Of a DNA stretch of 64,000 bases, positions 48,020-58,197 are shown in pieces (position 1 is the first letter of the stretch; each line of letters starts with the position of its first letter). A model generated the notes under the pieces. The model did not search any database, had not been told where the DNA came from, and saw only the letters and a list, made by a program, of their open reading frames with translations. Both the position numbers and the translations under genes were made by a program. The stretch covers positions 1,692,001 through 1,756,000 of the forward strand of contig NZ_CP049258.1 of NCBI RefSeq assembly GCF_011046735.1. The letters are read 5' to 3'. Origin of the DNA: Nordella sp. HKS 07. GTDB taxonomy: Bacteria > Pseudomonadota > Alphaproteobacteria > Rhizobiales > Aestuariivirgaceae.

Positions 48020-51000
48020 CTACCCCACCGCCCCCGCCTTGCGGTCCTCTTCCGTCACCGAGGTAAGCCGCGACAGCTTCCGGCCGAGCCATTGGCGCAG
48101 CATGTCCATATAGACGAAGACCACCGGCACAAAGACGAGGCTGAGCAGTGTCGAGGTCACGAGACCGCCGATCACCGCCACCGCCATCGGACCGCGGAAC
48201 GAGGCGCCGGCGCCCAAGCCCAGCACCGCCGGCAGCATGCCGGCGATCATGGCGAGCGTCGTCATGATGATGGGCCTCGCCCGCGTCGCACCCGCCGCGA
48301 GCAGCGCGTCGCGCCGGCTCATGCCTCTTTCCATGCCGTCGATGGCGAAATCGACGAGCAGGATCGAGTTCTTGGTCACGATGCCCATCAGCATCAGAAG
48401 GCCGATGATCGCTGAGAGATCGAAGGCCGCGCCATAGAGCAGGAGCCCCACCATGGCGCCGCCGATCGCCAGAGGCAGCGCCATCAGAATGGTGATCGGC
48501 TGCAGGAAGTCTTTGAACAGCAGGATCAGCACCACGAAGACCATCATGATGCCCGTCGCCATGGCGAGGGCGAAGCTCATGAACATCTCCTGCATGAACT
48601 CGGCCTCGCCGTATTTCACCTCTTCCACGCCCTGCGGCAGCTTCTTCATGGCCGGCAACTCGGCGATGGCTGCCAGCGCCTCGCCGATCGTCGCATTGTT
48701 GAGATCGGCCTCGACATTGACGCGCCTCTTGCGGTCGAAGCGTTCGATCGCCGCCTCGCCAGTGCCGAAGCCGATATCGGCGACCGAGCTCAACGGCACG
48801 GCGTCGCCCGCCGCGGTGGTGACGCGCAAGGAGCGTATCGCGTCGAGATCGGCGCGGGCCTCGCGCGCCAGCGCGACGCGGATCGGCACCTGGCGGTCGC
48901 CGAGATTGAACTTGGCCGAGCCCGTGTCGGTGGCGCCGATCGTGGCGATGCGCAGCGCCGTGCCGATCGCCTCGATCGAGACGCCGAGCTGCGCCGCTTC
49001 GTCGAAGCGCGGCCGGATCAGCAATTCGGGCTGCGGCAAGGGCAAGGTCGATGCGACATTGGCCACTTGCGGAAGGCCCTTCATGCCGGCGACGAGATCA
49101 TGCGCGGCCTGCGTGAGCTTCGCCGGATCATCGCCCGCCAGCACGACCGACACATTGCGCCCGCCGCCGCCGTCGCTCTGGAACGTGAAGCGGATGTCGG
49201 GAACGGCCTGCAATAGCGGCCTGACCGCGACCTCGAATTGCTGGCGCGTGATATCGCGCTCGGCGCGCGGCTTCAGCACCACCAGCAGCTCGGCCTTGCG
49301 CACTTCGCTCGACGTCGCCAGCACATGGGCGACCTCGGGCCGCTCGCGCAATTTGGCGACGAGATCGAGCGCCACCCTGTCGGTATCGGCGAGGCGCGCG
49401 CCGGGCGCCAGCTCGAACTTGATGGTCGAGAGATTGCTGTCGCTCACCGGCAGAAAGCCCGAGGGCAGAAGCTGGGTGAGGAACATCGAGCCGATGAAGA
49501 TGGCGATCGCGGTGGCGATGGAAGTGAGCTTATGGTCGAGCGTCCAGCCAAGCAGGCGGAGATAGCCGGATTTGAGGCGCGACGGCTTGGTGCCGTCCTG
49601 ATGCGTGGGCGAGGCCTTCGGCTTGAGCAGATAGGCCGCCATCAAGGGCGTCAGAAGGCGCGCGACGAGCAGCGACGCCAACACCGCGACCGCGACGGTG
49701 ATGCCGAACTGCTTGAAATACTGGCCGATGATGCCGCCGATGAAGCTCACCGGCGTGAACACCGCGACGATGGTGAAGGTCGTCGCCACCACCGCGAGGC
49801 CGATCGCGTCCGCCGCCTCGATCGAGGCGAGATAGGGCCGCTTGCCCATATGGATGTGGCGGTCGATATTCTCGATCTCGACGATGGCGTCGTCGACGAG
49901 AATGCCGATGACCAGCGTCAGCGCCAGAAGCGATATGCTGTTGAGGGTGAAGCCCAGCATGTCCATGGCGACGAAGGTCGGCAGCATGGAGAGCGGCATG
50001 GCCAGCGCGGCGATGAGCGTGGCGCGCCAATCGCGCAGGAACAGGAACACCACCAGCACGGTGAGGAACGCGCCTTCGACCAGCGCTTCCATGGCGGCGT
50101 CATAGCTTTCCCGCGTATACTCCACGGTGGAGACGAGCTCGCTGATCTTGACGGACGGGTAGCGCTGGCCGATCTCCTCGAGCTTCTTGGCCACCGCATC
50201 GGCGACCGTCGTGTCGCTCGAGCCCTTGGCGCGCGACACCGAGAAGCCGACGACATTCTGGCCGTCATAACGCGCGAAGCTCCTCTCCTCGGCCGCCCCG
50301 TCGGTGACGGTGCCGAGCGTGGCGAGCTTCACCCAGCGTCCGCCGGGCAGAGGGATCTGCGTGTCGGCGAAGGCCTCGACGGTAAGGGCGCTGCCCAGCG
50401 TGCGCACCGACTGCTCGCGGCCGCTAAGCTCGGCGCGTCCGCCCGGCATGTTGGCATTGAGGCTGCGGATCTCGCTGTTCACCTGATCCGCCGTGATGCC
50501 GAAAGCCGTGAGCCTGGCCGGATCGAGTTCGACCTTGATCTCGCGCTCGATGCCACCGAAGCGCTGCGCCTTCTGCACGCCTGGCACCGCCAGCAATTCG
50601 CGCCCGATCGTGTCCTCGACGAACCACGACAGATCGCGCAGCGCCATCGACGGCGACTGAACGACATAATAGAGGATGGCGCTGCCTTCGATGTCGAGCC
50701 TGGCCACCGTCGGTTCGTCGATATCGCCGGGCAGGTCGCCGCGGATATTGGCGACGGCGTTGCGCACATCGTTGGTGGCGCGGTTGGTGTCGACTTCCAG
50801 GCGGAATTCCACCGTCGTGGTCGACACGCCGTCCTCGATCGTGGAGGTGATGTGGCGCACCCCGGCGAGGCCGGCGACGGCGCCCTCGATCTTGCGCGTG
50901 ACCTGGGTCTCGAGCTCGGCTGGCGCGGCGCCCGAGCGCGTCACCGTGACATTGACGATCGGAAAGGAGACATTCGGATCGGCATTGATCGGCAGTTTGG

Positions 51001-51094
51001 CGAAGGACGCCCAGCCCATCAAAGTGAGCACGATGAAGAGCAGGATGGTCGGGATCGGCCTGCGGATCGCCCAGGCGGAGATATTCGACATCAT
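48020..51094 (-). CDS. RND efflux transporter permease (HAE1-type pump)
   Basis: A 1024-residue inner-membrane pump of the resistance-nodulation-division superfamily, with twelve expected helices, two large periplasmic loops and the typical N-terminus (AIRRPIPTILLFIVLTLMGWASFAKLPINADPN). Helix-4 region GILVDDAIVEIENI contains the paired Asp residues of the proton relay, and the second half has LMLMGIVTKNSILLVDFAIDGMERGM. It exports drugs or metabolites with the adaptor encoded upstream; no outer-membrane channel gene is in the operon, so TolC-like proteins from elsewhere are needed. The gene overlaps the adaptor stop by four bases (ATGA). Confidence 0.95.
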   Translation of the reverse strand: MMSNISAWAIRRPIPTILLFIVLTLMGWASFAKLPINADPNVSFPIVNVTVTRSGAAPAELETQVTRKIEGAVAGLAGVRHITSTIEDGVSTTTVEFRLEVDTNRATNDVRNAVANIRGDLPGDIDEPTVARLDIEGSAILYYVVQSPSMALRDLSWFVEDTIGRELLAVPGVQKAQRFGGIEREIKVELDPARLTAFGITADQVNSEIRSLNANMPGGRAELSGREQSVRTLGSALTVEAFADTQIPLPGGRWVKLATLGTVTDGAAEERSFARYDGQNVVGFSVSRAKGSSDTTVADAVAKKLEEIGQRYPSVKISELVSTVEYTRESYDAAMEALVEGAFLTVLVVFLFLRDWRATLIAALAMPLSMLPTFVAMDMLGFTLNSISLLALTLVIGILVDDAIVEIENIDRHIHMGKRPYLASIEAADAIGLAVVATTFTIVAVFTPVSFIGGIIGQYFKQFGITVAVAVLASLLVARLLTPLMAAYLLKPKASPTHQDGTKPSRLKSGYLRLLGWTLDHKLTSIATAIAIFIGSMFLTQLLPSGFLPVSDSNLSTIKFELAPGARLADTDRVALDLVAKLRERPEVAHVLATSSEVRKAELLVVLKPRAERDITRQQFEVAVRPLLQAVPDIRFTFQSDGGGGRNVSVVLAGDDPAKLTQAAHDLVAGMKGLPQVANVASTLPLPQPELLIRPRFDEAAQLGVSIEAIGTALRIATIGATDTGSAKFNLGDRQVPIRVALAREARADLDAIRSLRVTTAAGDAVPLSSVADIGFGTGEAAIERFDRKRRVNVEADLNNATIGEALAAIAELPAMKKLPQGVEEVKYGEAEFMQEMFMSFALAMATGIMMVFVVLILLFKDFLQPITILMALPLAIGGAMVGLLLYGAAFDLSAIIGLLMLMGIVTKNSILLVDFAIDGMERGMSRRDALLAAGATRARPIIMTTLAMIAGMLPAVLGLGAGASFRGPMAVAVIGGLVTSTLLSLVFVPVVFVYMDMLRQWLGRKLSRLTSVTEEDRKAGAVG

Positions 51095-52287
51095 TTGGGC
51101 TTATCCGTCTCCGTGACGGGCTGGATTCTGTCGCCCTCCTGCAGGAAGGCCGAGGCGCTGCGCACCACGCGCTCTTGCTTTGACAGGCCGGAGCGGATCT
51201 CGACATAGCCGTCGCGCTGGAGGCCCGGCTCGACGAAGCGGCGCGCCACGCGCTCCTCGCCGTCGACCACAAACACATAGGGCTTGTTGCCCGGCTCCTG
51301 ATAGAGCATGGCGGTGTCGGCGATCGCCTCGACGCGCCGCCGCTCGAGCAGCAGCGTGCCTCTGGCGAAAATGCCGGGACGGATGACCGGATCCTTGGGC
51401 AGCATCACCTTGACGATGCCGAGCCTGGTGCGCGGATCGACCTTGGGGGCGACGAGCCGCACCTCGCCCTCGAAAATCTGGTCCATGCCGGTGAGCCGCA
51501 CCGCCACGAACTGGCCGGGCTTCACCAGCGGCAGATCGGCTTCGGGCACTTCCGCCGCGAGCTCGATATCGCCATTACGGATGAGCTTGAGCAAGGGCTC
51601 GCTGCCGGGCATGGCGCCGGTCTGCGCTGCGCGCTCCGAGATGATGCCGGCCTCGGGCGCTCTGATCTCGGCGCGTTCGAGCTGAAGCTTGGCTTCCGCC
51701 ACCTGCGCCTCCGACTGGGCGAGCTCGGCCTTGAGCGCCTTCAGCGCGTGATCGGCAGCGAGATAGGCGGCGCGGCGCTCGTCATAGGTCTGGACATTGG
51801 CGACACCCGATTGGCGCAGTTTCTCGGTGCGGCGGAAGCTCGCTTCCGCTTCCGCCAGCTGCGCCTCCTTCTCGGCGACGGCGGCGACGGCGCGCGCCAC
51901 TTGGGCTTGCGTATCATTGAGCTTGGTCGTGAGAATATCCGTCTCGAGTCGGATCAGCACCTGACCTTTGGCAACCAGATCGCCCTCTTCGACCAGCACT
52001 TCACGGATGCGCTGGTCCTGTAGCGCCGTGCCGATCGCGATCTCGTCGCGCGGCAAAAGCGTGCCGGTAACGGCGAGATTGCGCTCCATCTGGCGCTCCT
52101 CGAGCGGCATGATGGTGACGCGCGGCAGCTCGTCCGCCGGCGCCGTGCTGGCGGGCGACGGCGCCGGCTCGAGGCTTTCCAGAAGCGCGAGGGCGCCGCC
52201 GAACAGCAGAAAAGCGACGAGAGCGCTTGCGAGGATCATGCCCCAGCGTCGTTTTGGCTTCGGTGCGATGTTCAAGTCGGTCGTCAT
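51091..52287 (-). CDS. RND efflux periplasmic adaptor (membrane fusion protein)
   Basis: A 398-residue membrane fusion protein. After a cytoplasmic start (MTTDLNIAPKPKRRW) comes one membrane anchor (MILASALVAFLLFGGALALL), then barrel and lipoyl halves and a coiled-coil hairpin (about 95-190: AQVARAVAAVAEKEAQLAEAEASFRR... and QSEAQVAEAKLQLERAEIRAP). The start at 52287 begins before the anchor and was preferred to 52320, which would overlap the MFS gene. It joins the RND pump to an outer-membrane channel. Confidence 0.93.
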   Translation of the reverse strand: MTTDLNIAPKPKRRWGMILASALVAFLLFGGALALLESLEPAPSPASTAPADELPRVTIMPLEERQMERNLAVTGTLLPRDEIAIGTALQDQRIREVLVEEGDLVAKGQVLIRLETDILTTKLNDTQAQVARAVAAVAEKEAQLAEAEASFRRTEKLRQSGVANVQTYDERRAAYLAADHALKALKAELAQSEAQVAEAKLQLERAEIRAPEAGIISERAAQTGAMPGSEPLLKLIRNGDIELAAEVPEADLPLVKPGQFVAVRLTGMDQIFEGEVRLVAPKVDPRTRLGIVKVMLPKDPVIRPGIFARGTLLLERRRVEAIADTAMLYQEPGNKPYVFVVDGEERVARRFVEPGLQRDGYVEIRSGLSKQERVVRSASAFLQEGDRIQPVTETDKPK

Positions 52288-52316
52288 GATGTGCGGGCTC
52301 CTAGGAGCGGCCTGTG

Positions 52317-53573
52317 TCAAATTTGCGACGCGGCGCCGGCGGCCTTGGCCGGGCGGTCGAGTTCATGGAAGCCCGGCAGCAGTGAGGCGGCGAAGACGAA
52401 GGCGCCGAGCAATATCGCCGAGGCCCACAGCACCACGCGGGCGTCCGTCAGCTCCACCGCGGCGCCGGCGATGAGCACGGCGGCGGGCGTGGCGACCAGC
52501 ACCAGCGATGTCGCCGCGCCGAGCGCGCGGCCGCGCAAGGCAAGCGGGATCCGGCGCAGCAGCGCCGCGTTGGCAATGGGGCCGATCGGCCCGCCGGCGA
52601 AACCGGCAAGCGCCGCCGCGCCCCACAGCATCATCGGCGATGTATGGAAGGCGAGAACCAGGAAAGCGAGCGCCTGCGCGGCGCAGCCCGAAAGGAACAG
52701 GAGGCGCTGGCTGACGCGCTCGCCCCAGAGAGCGAAGGCGAAAGTCCCGAGGATCGTGAAGCCGCCGAGGATCGACAGGAACAGGCCGAGATCGAGCGCG
52801 GTGCGGCCGCCGAGCAGGAAGAAGGCCGGCATGACGACGGCGCCGAGGGCGGCCGCCACGGCGACGAAGGCGGTGGCGAACAGCAGAAGCGGGCGCAGCA
52901 ACGGGTCGGCGAAGAGCAGCTTGAGGCCGGCGAACACGTCCCCGTCCTCCTCTGCCCGCCGGGCAATGCGGTGCGGGCGTTCGCGCGGCAAGGACAAGGC
53001 GACGATCCCTGCGGCAAAAAGCGAACACAGCGCGGTGATCCACAATGTGTTGCTCATGCCGATGGCCGCGATGGCGAGGCCGGCGATGGCGGGGCCGATA
53101 AGCGCCGCCGAGCCTTCGATGAGGCTGTCGATCGAGGTCACCTTCTCGAGCCTGAAGCGGGCAAGGCGCGCCAGCTCCGGCAAGCGGCTTTCCTCCGCCG
53201 TCATGCCGGGGCCATCGAAGATGGCGCCGATGGCGATCAGCGCGATGAGAAGCCCGATGCCGAGCAGCTCATAGGCGTGCAGCAAAGGAACGGCGGCGAC
53301 GGCGGCGGCGCTGACGAGGCTCGCGATGATGGCGATGCTGCGCGCGCCATAGCGGTCGATCAGGCTGCCGCCGAAAAAGGCGCCGATGACCAGGGGCACC
53401 AGGCCGGCCGCGGCGGCGACGCCGGTCCATAGCGGGCTTTTGGTCAAGGAGAGCACGAACCAGGGCAGCGCCACCGAGGCGATGGCGTTGCCGATGAGCG
53501 CCACCGTGCCCGAGGCGAACAGGCCGTAGAGCGGCAGCTGCCGCCGGAGCCGCGTGGTCGAGGGAGCGGCCAT
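52317..53573 (-). CDS. MFS transporter, efflux-type
   Basis: A 418-residue, 12-helix major facilitator. The loop motif GSLIDRYGARSIAIIAS (about 69-85) matches the MFS motif A variant of the drug-efflux type with an enterobactin-exporter-like (EntS) relation. It starts four bases after the TetR gene and lies before the RND adaptor (29-base gap) on the same strand, so this operon encodes two unrelated exporters, an uncommon combination. Substrate unknown. Confidence 0.9.
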   Translation of the reverse strand: MAAPSTTRLRRQLPLYGLFASGTVALIGNAIASVALPWFVLSLTKSPLWTGVAAAAGLVPLVIGAFFGGSLIDRYGARSIAIIASLVSAAAVAAVPLLHAYELLGIGLLIALIAIGAIFDGPGMTAEESRLPELARLARFRLEKVTSIDSLIEGSAALIGPAIAGLAIAAIGMSNTLWITALCSLFAAGIVALSLPRERPHRIARRAEEDGDVFAGLKLLFADPLLRPLLLFATAFVAVAAALGAVVMPAFFLLGGRTALDLGLFLSILGGFTILGTFAFALWGERVSQRLLFLSGCAAQALAFLVLAFHTSPMMLWGAAALAGFAGGPIGPIANAALLRRIPLALRGRALGAATSLVLVATPAAVLIAGAAVELTDARVVLWASAILLGAFVFAASLLPGFHELDRPAKAAGAASQI

Positions 53574-53577
53574 GGCC

Positions 53578-54183
53578 TCACCGTTCCGCCTGGGGCTTGA
53601 GGATGCGGGTCAGCACTTCGCGCAGTATGCCGGCCTGGCCGGTCGGATCGAAATAGGGATCGAGCGCGGCGCGCCCGAAGGCGCCGTCGCCCAGCGCCGC
53701 GATCCAGGTGGCGAGCTTGCCGACATCGAGCGTGGCGTCGATCTGGCCCCTGGCGGCGGCCTGCTTGAGAATGCCCGTCAGTGCTGCGGTCTGCTCCGCG
53801 TCATTGCGGGCGACGAGCTGGCCGACGGTGGGATTGCGCATCGCCTCGGCGAAGATCTCGATGCCGATTTTGCGATAGGTCGGTTCGGCGATCAGCTCGA
53901 GATTGCGCTGCATGAGTTTGAACAGCTCTTCGAACAGATCGTCGGCCTTAAGCGCCTTCTCATACCATTCCGAAATCTGGCGGCGATCCTCATCGACGAT
54001 GGCCTCGATGATGGCGTTCTTGTTCTTGAAATAATGAAACAGATTGCCGGGGCTCATGCCGGCCTCGGCGCAGATCTCCGCCGTCGACGTCTTGTGGAAA
54101 CCGCTGCGGGCAAAGCAGATGACCGCCGCATCGAGGATCTGGCGGCGCTTGGCTTCGTGTTTCTGCGGGTCGACTTTGCGCAT
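53578..54183 (-). CDS. TetR/AcrR family transcriptional regulator
   Basis: A 201-residue repressor with an N-terminal helix-turn-helix (about 10-56: RRQILDAAVICFARSGFHKTSTAEICAEAGMSPGNLFHYFKNKNAII) and a C-terminal ligand-binding helical domain. It is the first gene of the efflux operon and likely represses it, being released by an exported compound. A 24-base imperfect palindrome lies 24 bases upstream. Confidence 0.93.
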   Translation of the reverse strand: MRKVDPQKHEAKRRQILDAAVICFARSGFHKTSTAEICAEAGMSPGNLFHYFKNKNAIIEAIVDEDRRQISEWYEKALKADDLFEELFKLMQRNLELIAEPTYRKIGIEIFAEAMRNPTVGQLVARNDAEQTAALTGILKQAAARGQIDATLDVGKLATWIAALGDGAFGRAALDPYFDPTGQAGILREVLTRILKPQAER

Positions 54184-54206
54184 GGTCCTTACGGTCCAAA
54201 TTGTTT

Positions 54207-54230
54207 AATTGATCAGTCGATCTAGTAATT
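54207..54230. promoter_or_regulatory. Candidate TetR operator
   Basis: Imperfect palindrome of pattern AATT-N2-T-N3-TCGA-N3-A-N2-AATT centred at TCGA 54217-54220, 24 bases before the TetR gene start. Position and symmetry fit autoregulation of the efflux operon; assigned by eye, no binding data. Confidence 0.45.
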
Positions 54231-54425
54231 CAGCACCCGCGCGTCAAGGGGCATCGCGTCGCCTGAGGAGATAGTGCTTCCCCGCGACGGAGTAAAAAGC
54301 ATAATTGTTTCAATGTATTACGCTACAGTTACAGATTGTGGGAAAGGGGGTAAAAGCCAAGCTTGTTCAGGCTCTTGGGTACCGATGACCCGGACAATCC
54401 CTATGACGGAGCCCGACCAGGATTC

Positions 54426-54451
54426 CCCTTCTCCCGCAAGCGGGAGAAGGG
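54426..54451 (-). terminator. Hairpin after kynA
   Basis: CCCTTCTCCCGC-AA-GCGGGAGAAGGG, a perfect 12-pair stem with a two-base loop, 10 bases beyond the kynA stop. It is a short family C element and probably forms the 3' end of the kynA operon transcript; it lacks a T-run, so termination may depend on Rho or the stem may only protect the RNA. Confidence 0.55.
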
Positions 54452-54460
54452 AAAATCAGG

Positions 54461-55300
54461 CTAAAGCTCCGTCCGCACGTCCCACAGTTCCGGGAACAGC
54501 ACCACTTCCAGCATGCGGCGCAGATAGGCGACGCCAGATGTGCCGCCGGTGCCGCGCTTGAAGCCGATGACGCGCTCGACCGTCGTCACATGGTTGAAGC
54601 GCCAGCGCCGGAAGTAATCCTCGAAATCGACGAGCTTCTCGGCGAGCTCATAGAGCTCCCAATGATGCGCCGGATCGCGATAGATGACGGCCCAGGCCGC
54701 CTTGACGCTCTCCTGCGCCTGATAGGGCTCGGCCATGTCGCGCCCGAGCACCGCCTCATCGATGGCGAAGCCGCGCCGGTCGAGAATACGGATCGCCTCG
54801 TCATAGAGGCTGGGTCGGTGGCGGATACCGTCGAGCCAGTCATGGAGCTCGTTTCTGTGCTCATGCGGCGTCAGCATCGCGGCATTCTTGTTGCCGGCCA
54901 GATATTCGATGGCGCGATATTGATAGGATTGCAGCCCCGAGGACTGGCCGAGGCTGCCCCGGAACAGCGTATATTCGCTGGGAGTCATTGTGCGCAGCAC
55001 GTCCCAGGCGGAATTGAGCTGCTCCATGATGCGCGCCACCCGCGTCAGCATCTTGAAGGCCGGCTGCAATTCATCGCCCGCGATGGCGCGCGACGCGGCG
55101 CTCAGTTCATGGATGGCGAGCTTCATCCACAATTCGCTCGTCTGATGCTGGATGATGAACAGCATCTCGTCATGAGCCTTGGAGAGCGGCGCCTGCGCGT
55201 TGAGTATCTTGTCGAGCTGCAGATAGTCGCCATAGGACATGCGGCCCGTGAAATCCGTCTCAGCCCCATCCTTCTTCGGATCGAAGGGCTTGGCGCTCAT
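54461..55300 (-). CDS. kynA: Tryptophan 2,3-dioxygenase
   Basis: A 279-residue heme enzyme that opens the indole ring of L-tryptophan to N-formylkynurenine. Characteristic blocks: [57 protein letters not shown], heme-ligand region [29 protein letters not shown]. Start at 55300 fits the family and overlaps kynU by four bases (ATGA). It is the last gene of the group ligase-kynU-kynA on the minus strand, so a formamidase (kynB) is not part of it. Confidence 0.96.
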   Translation of the reverse strand: MSAKPFDPKKDGAETDFTGRMSYGDYLQLDKILNAQAPLSKAHDEMLFIIQHQTSELWMKLAIHELSAASRAIAGDELQPAFKMLTRVARIMEQLNSAWDVLRTMTPSEYTLFRGSLGQSSGLQSYQYRAIEYLAGNKNAAMLTPHEHRNELHDWLDGIRHRPSLYDEAIRILDRRGFAIDEAVLGRDMAEPYQAQESVKAAWAVIYRDPAHHWELYELAEKLVDFEDYFRRWRFNHVTTVERVIGFKRGTGGTSGVAYLRRMLEVVLFPELWDVRTEL

Positions 55301-56532
55301 GTGACGGCGGCCCTCTTCTTGAATTGCGGCCTGTCCCACAGGCGCTCGGCCAGCACGCGTTCGAGAATGCGCGCCGCATCCCAGATGTCGGCGAAACCGA
55401 TATAAAGCGGCGTCAGGCCGAAGCGGATGATGTCGGGGGCGCGGAAATCGCCGATGACACCCTCCGCGATGAGCGCCTGCATCACCGCATAGCCGTCCGC
55501 GCAATGGAACGACACCTGGCTGCCACGCCGTTCCGCATCACGCGGGCTCGCGAGCTTCAGGCCAAAAGATCCGCAGCGTCCCTCGACTTCCGAGATGAAG
55601 AGCTCGGCGAGGCGCACCGATTTGTCGCGCAGCATTTTGAGATCGACGCCGTCCCAGACATCGAGGGCAGACGAGAGCGCGATCATCGAGAGCACGCCCG
55701 GCGTGCCGGCGCGCAGGCGGTCGATGCCTTTGGCCGGGCGGTAATCGAGATCGAAGGCGAAGGGCGCTTCATGGCCCATCCAGCCCGACAGAGAGGGCAC
55801 CACCTCGTTCTGGAGATCGGGCCTGACATAGACGAAGGCCGGCGCGCCCGGTCCGCCATTGAGATATTTGTAGCCGCATCCGACCGCGAAATCCGTGTTG
55901 GCGCCCGCAAGATCGACCGGGAAGGCGCCCGCCGAATGGCAGAGATCCCAGATGGCGAGCGCGCCCCGGCCTTGCGCCTTGGCGATGAGCGTCTTCATGT
56001 CATGCCGCCGGCCGGTCCGGTAATCGACCTCGGTCAGCATCAGCACCGCGAGATCATCGCTGATCGCTTCCTCGACCTCCTCCGGCCCCACGATGCGCAG
56101 CTCCCGCCCGCCCCCCAGAGCCTTGATCACACCTTGCGCGACATAGAGATCGCTCGGGAAATTTCCGCTGTCGGAGAGGATGACGCGCCGGTCGGGCCGG
56201 AGCGCCAAGGCGGCGGTCAGCACCTTCGCCAGATTGATCGAGGTCGAATCCGCCGCCAGCACCGTGCCCGGCTCGGCCCCGATCAGTCCGCCGATCCGGT
56301 CGCCCAGCAAACGCGGCAGATCGAACCATCCATGCGCATTCCAGCCGCGGATGAGGCTCTGGCCCCATTCTTCAGCGACGGCGCCGGCAAGCCGCGCCGC
56401 CACATGTCGCGGCAAAGGCCCAAGCGAATTGCCGTCGAGATAGATCGTCTTCTCCGGCAGAACGAAGAGCTGGCGTTTCGCCCTGAGCGGATCGGCGAGA
56501 TCGAGCGCCTCGGCTTGCCCGCGGCTGATCAT
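55297..56532 (-). CDS. kynU: Kynureninase
   Basis: A 411-residue PLP enzyme splitting L-kynurenine into anthranilate and alanine. The PLP lysine is in [17 protein letters not shown] (about K222); other family blocks are [23 protein letters not shown] and [15 protein letters not shown]. It overlaps both neighbours by four bases (ATGA). Its product anthranilate is the likely substrate of the ligase encoded just upstream. Confidence 0.96.
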   Translation of the reverse strand: MISRGQAEALDLADPLRAKRQLFVLPEKTIYLDGNSLGPLPRHVAARLAGAVAEEWGQSLIRGWNAHGWFDLPRLLGDRIGGLIGAEPGTVLAADSTSINLAKVLTAALALRPDRRVILSDSGNFPSDLYVAQGVIKALGGGRELRIVGPEEVEEAISDDLAVLMLTEVDYRTGRRHDMKTLIAKAQGRGALAIWDLCHSAGAFPVDLAGANTDFAVGCGYKYLNGGPGAPAFVYVRPDLQNEVVPSLSGWMGHEAPFAFDLDYRPAKGIDRLRAGTPGVLSMIALSSALDVWDGVDLKMLRDKSVRLAELFISEVEGRCGSFGLKLASPRDAERRGSQVSFHCADGYAVMQALIAEGVIGDFRAPDIIRFGLTPLYIGFADIWDAARILERVLAERLWDRPQFKKRAAVT

Positions 56533-58151
56533 TTGCCGGCCTCTTCGGCGCGCAGCGCAAAGCGCTGCAACTTGCCGGTCTGGGTCCTGGGCAGCGCGTC
56601 GCGGAATTCGATGCGGCGCGGATATTTATAGGGCGCGATCTCGGCCTTCACGTGGTCCTGCAAGAGCTTCACCATGCTGGCGTCCTTGGGGTTTCCCGCC
56701 TTCAGGACGATGAAGGCTTTCGGTACCATGCCGCGTTCCTCGTCGGCAACGCCGATCACCGCACATTCGGCGATCGCCGGATGGGTGAGGAGCGCATTCT
56801 CGATCTCCGGCCCCGATATATTGTAGCCGGACGAGATGATCATGTCGTCGGAGCGCGCCTGGAACCAGAAATAGCCCTCCTCGTCCTGGATGAAAGTATC
56901 GCCGGTGATGTTCCAGCCCTTCTCGACATACTTGCGCTGGCGCGGATCGTCGAGATAGCGGCAGCCGATCGGTCCCTTCACCGCGAGACGGCCGGGCGTG
57001 CCACGCGGCGCCTCGTTGCCCTGCTCATCGACGATGCGCGCCTGATAGCCCGGCACCGGCAGGCCGGTCGCACCGGCGCGGATCTTGTCCTCGGGCGCGC
57101 CGATGAAGATATGCAGCATCTCGGTGGCGCCGATCCCGTCCATGAGTTTTATGCCGGTGCGCTCGAGCCAGGCTTCGAATACCGCCTTGGGCAAGGTCTC
57201 GCCCGCCGATACGCATTTGCGCAGGGATTTTCCGGAACCGGGCCCGAGCTTCGCCAGCATGGCGCGATAGGCTGTGGGCGCGGTGAAGCTGATCGTCGCC
57301 TGATGCCGGTCGATGGCCGCGATCAGATCGTCGGGTGTGGCCTTCTCGAGCAAGATGGACGCGGCGCCGACGCGCAGCGGAAAGATCACCAGCCCGCCCA
57401 GCCCGAAGGTGAAGGCGAGCGGCGGCGAGCCGATGAAACGGTCGGAAGCCTCCGCCTTCAGCACATGTTTTCCATACCCGTCGGCGATCAGCAGCACATC
57501 GCGATGGAAATGCATCGTGCCCTTGGGCTCGCCGGTCGTGCCCGAGGTGAAGCCGATGAGGCAGACATCGTCCGCCGCCGTGTCGCATGCGGTGAAGGCG
57601 GGCGATGCCTTGCGCATCAGGGCTTCGAGGCCGTCCGGCTCGGCGCTGTTGAAATAGACGATGCGTTTGAGATCGGGCGCCAGCGCCTTGGCCTTCTCCA
57701 TTTCGTCCGACAGACGCGCGTCACAGAGCGCCAGGGCGATCTTCGCCTTGCCGATCGGAAAGGCGAGCTCCCGGGCGCGCAGGAGCGGCATGGTGGCGAC
57801 CGCGATGCCGCCAGCTTTCATCACGGCGAGATAAGCGGCCACGAATTGCGGATTGTTGGCCGAGCGCAGCAGAACCCGTCCACCGGGGACGAGCTTGCAG
57901 TCCTCGACCAGCACATTGGCGATGCGGTTCACCCGCTCGGCCATCTCGCCATAGGTGACGGTGCCGCTGTCGCTGATCATGCAGGGCCGCTCCTGCCAGC
58001 CCTTGTCGAGCCAGCGGTCGAGCAGCTCGCTCACGCAATTGAGACGGTCGGGATATTGGTATTCCGGGAGATCGAAGGCGAGATCGGGCCATAAATCGGT
58101 GGGCGGCAGATGATCGCGGGCGAAAGTATCGGCATAGGCGCTCGGAATCAT
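56529..58151 (-). CDS. Aryl-CoA ligase, probable 2-aminobenzoate-CoA ligase
   Basis: A 540-residue AMP-forming ligase of the benzoate-CoA ligase group. ATP-loop FTSGTTGEPKGTMHFHRD, adenine region DGIGATEMLHIFIG (the M-L-H-I pattern is typical of benzoate/aminobenzoate-CoA ligases), WNITGDTFIQDEEGYFWFQARSDDMI and the C-terminal catalytic PRTQTGKLQRF. Start at 58151 has GAGGG upstream; a longer in-frame start at 58247 reaches into the promoter region and is rejected. First gene of the operon with kynU and kynA, so anthranilate is the most probable acid, giving 2-aminobenzoyl-CoA. Confidence 0.88.
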   Translation of the reverse strand: MIPSAYADTFARDHLPPTDLWPDLAFDLPEYQYPDRLNCVSELLDRWLDKGWQERPCMISDSGTVTYGEMAERVNRIANVLVEDCKLVPGGRVLLRSANNPQFVAAYLAVMKAGGIAVATMPLLRARELAFPIGKAKIALALCDARLSDEMEKAKALAPDLKRIVYFNSAEPDGLEALMRKASPAFTACDTAADDVCLIGFTSGTTGEPKGTMHFHRDVLLIADGYGKHVLKAEASDRFIGSPPLAFTFGLGGLVIFPLRVGAASILLEKATPDDLIAAIDRHQATISFTAPTAYRAMLAKLGPGSGKSLRKCVSAGETLPKAVFEAWLERTGIKLMDGIGATEMLHIFIGAPEDKIRAGATGLPVPGYQARIVDEQGNEAPRGTPGRLAVKGPIGCRYLDDPRQRKYVEKGWNITGDTFIQDEEGYFWFQARSDDMIISSGYNISGPEIENALLTHPAIAECAVIGVADEERGMVPKAFIVLKAGNPKDASMVKLLQDHVKAEIAPYKYPRRIEFRDALPRTQTGKLQRFALRAEEAGK

Positions 58152-58197
58152 GACAAGCCCTCGCGGGAATAGTGCGCAGAAGCGCGCCGCGTCAGAT

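Noticed and set aside
49238-51208. Long plus-strand open frame (over 650 codons) opposite the RND pump gene
   Set aside because: Antisense shadow of a clearly conserved pump; Glu/Arg/His-rich and without any domain pattern.
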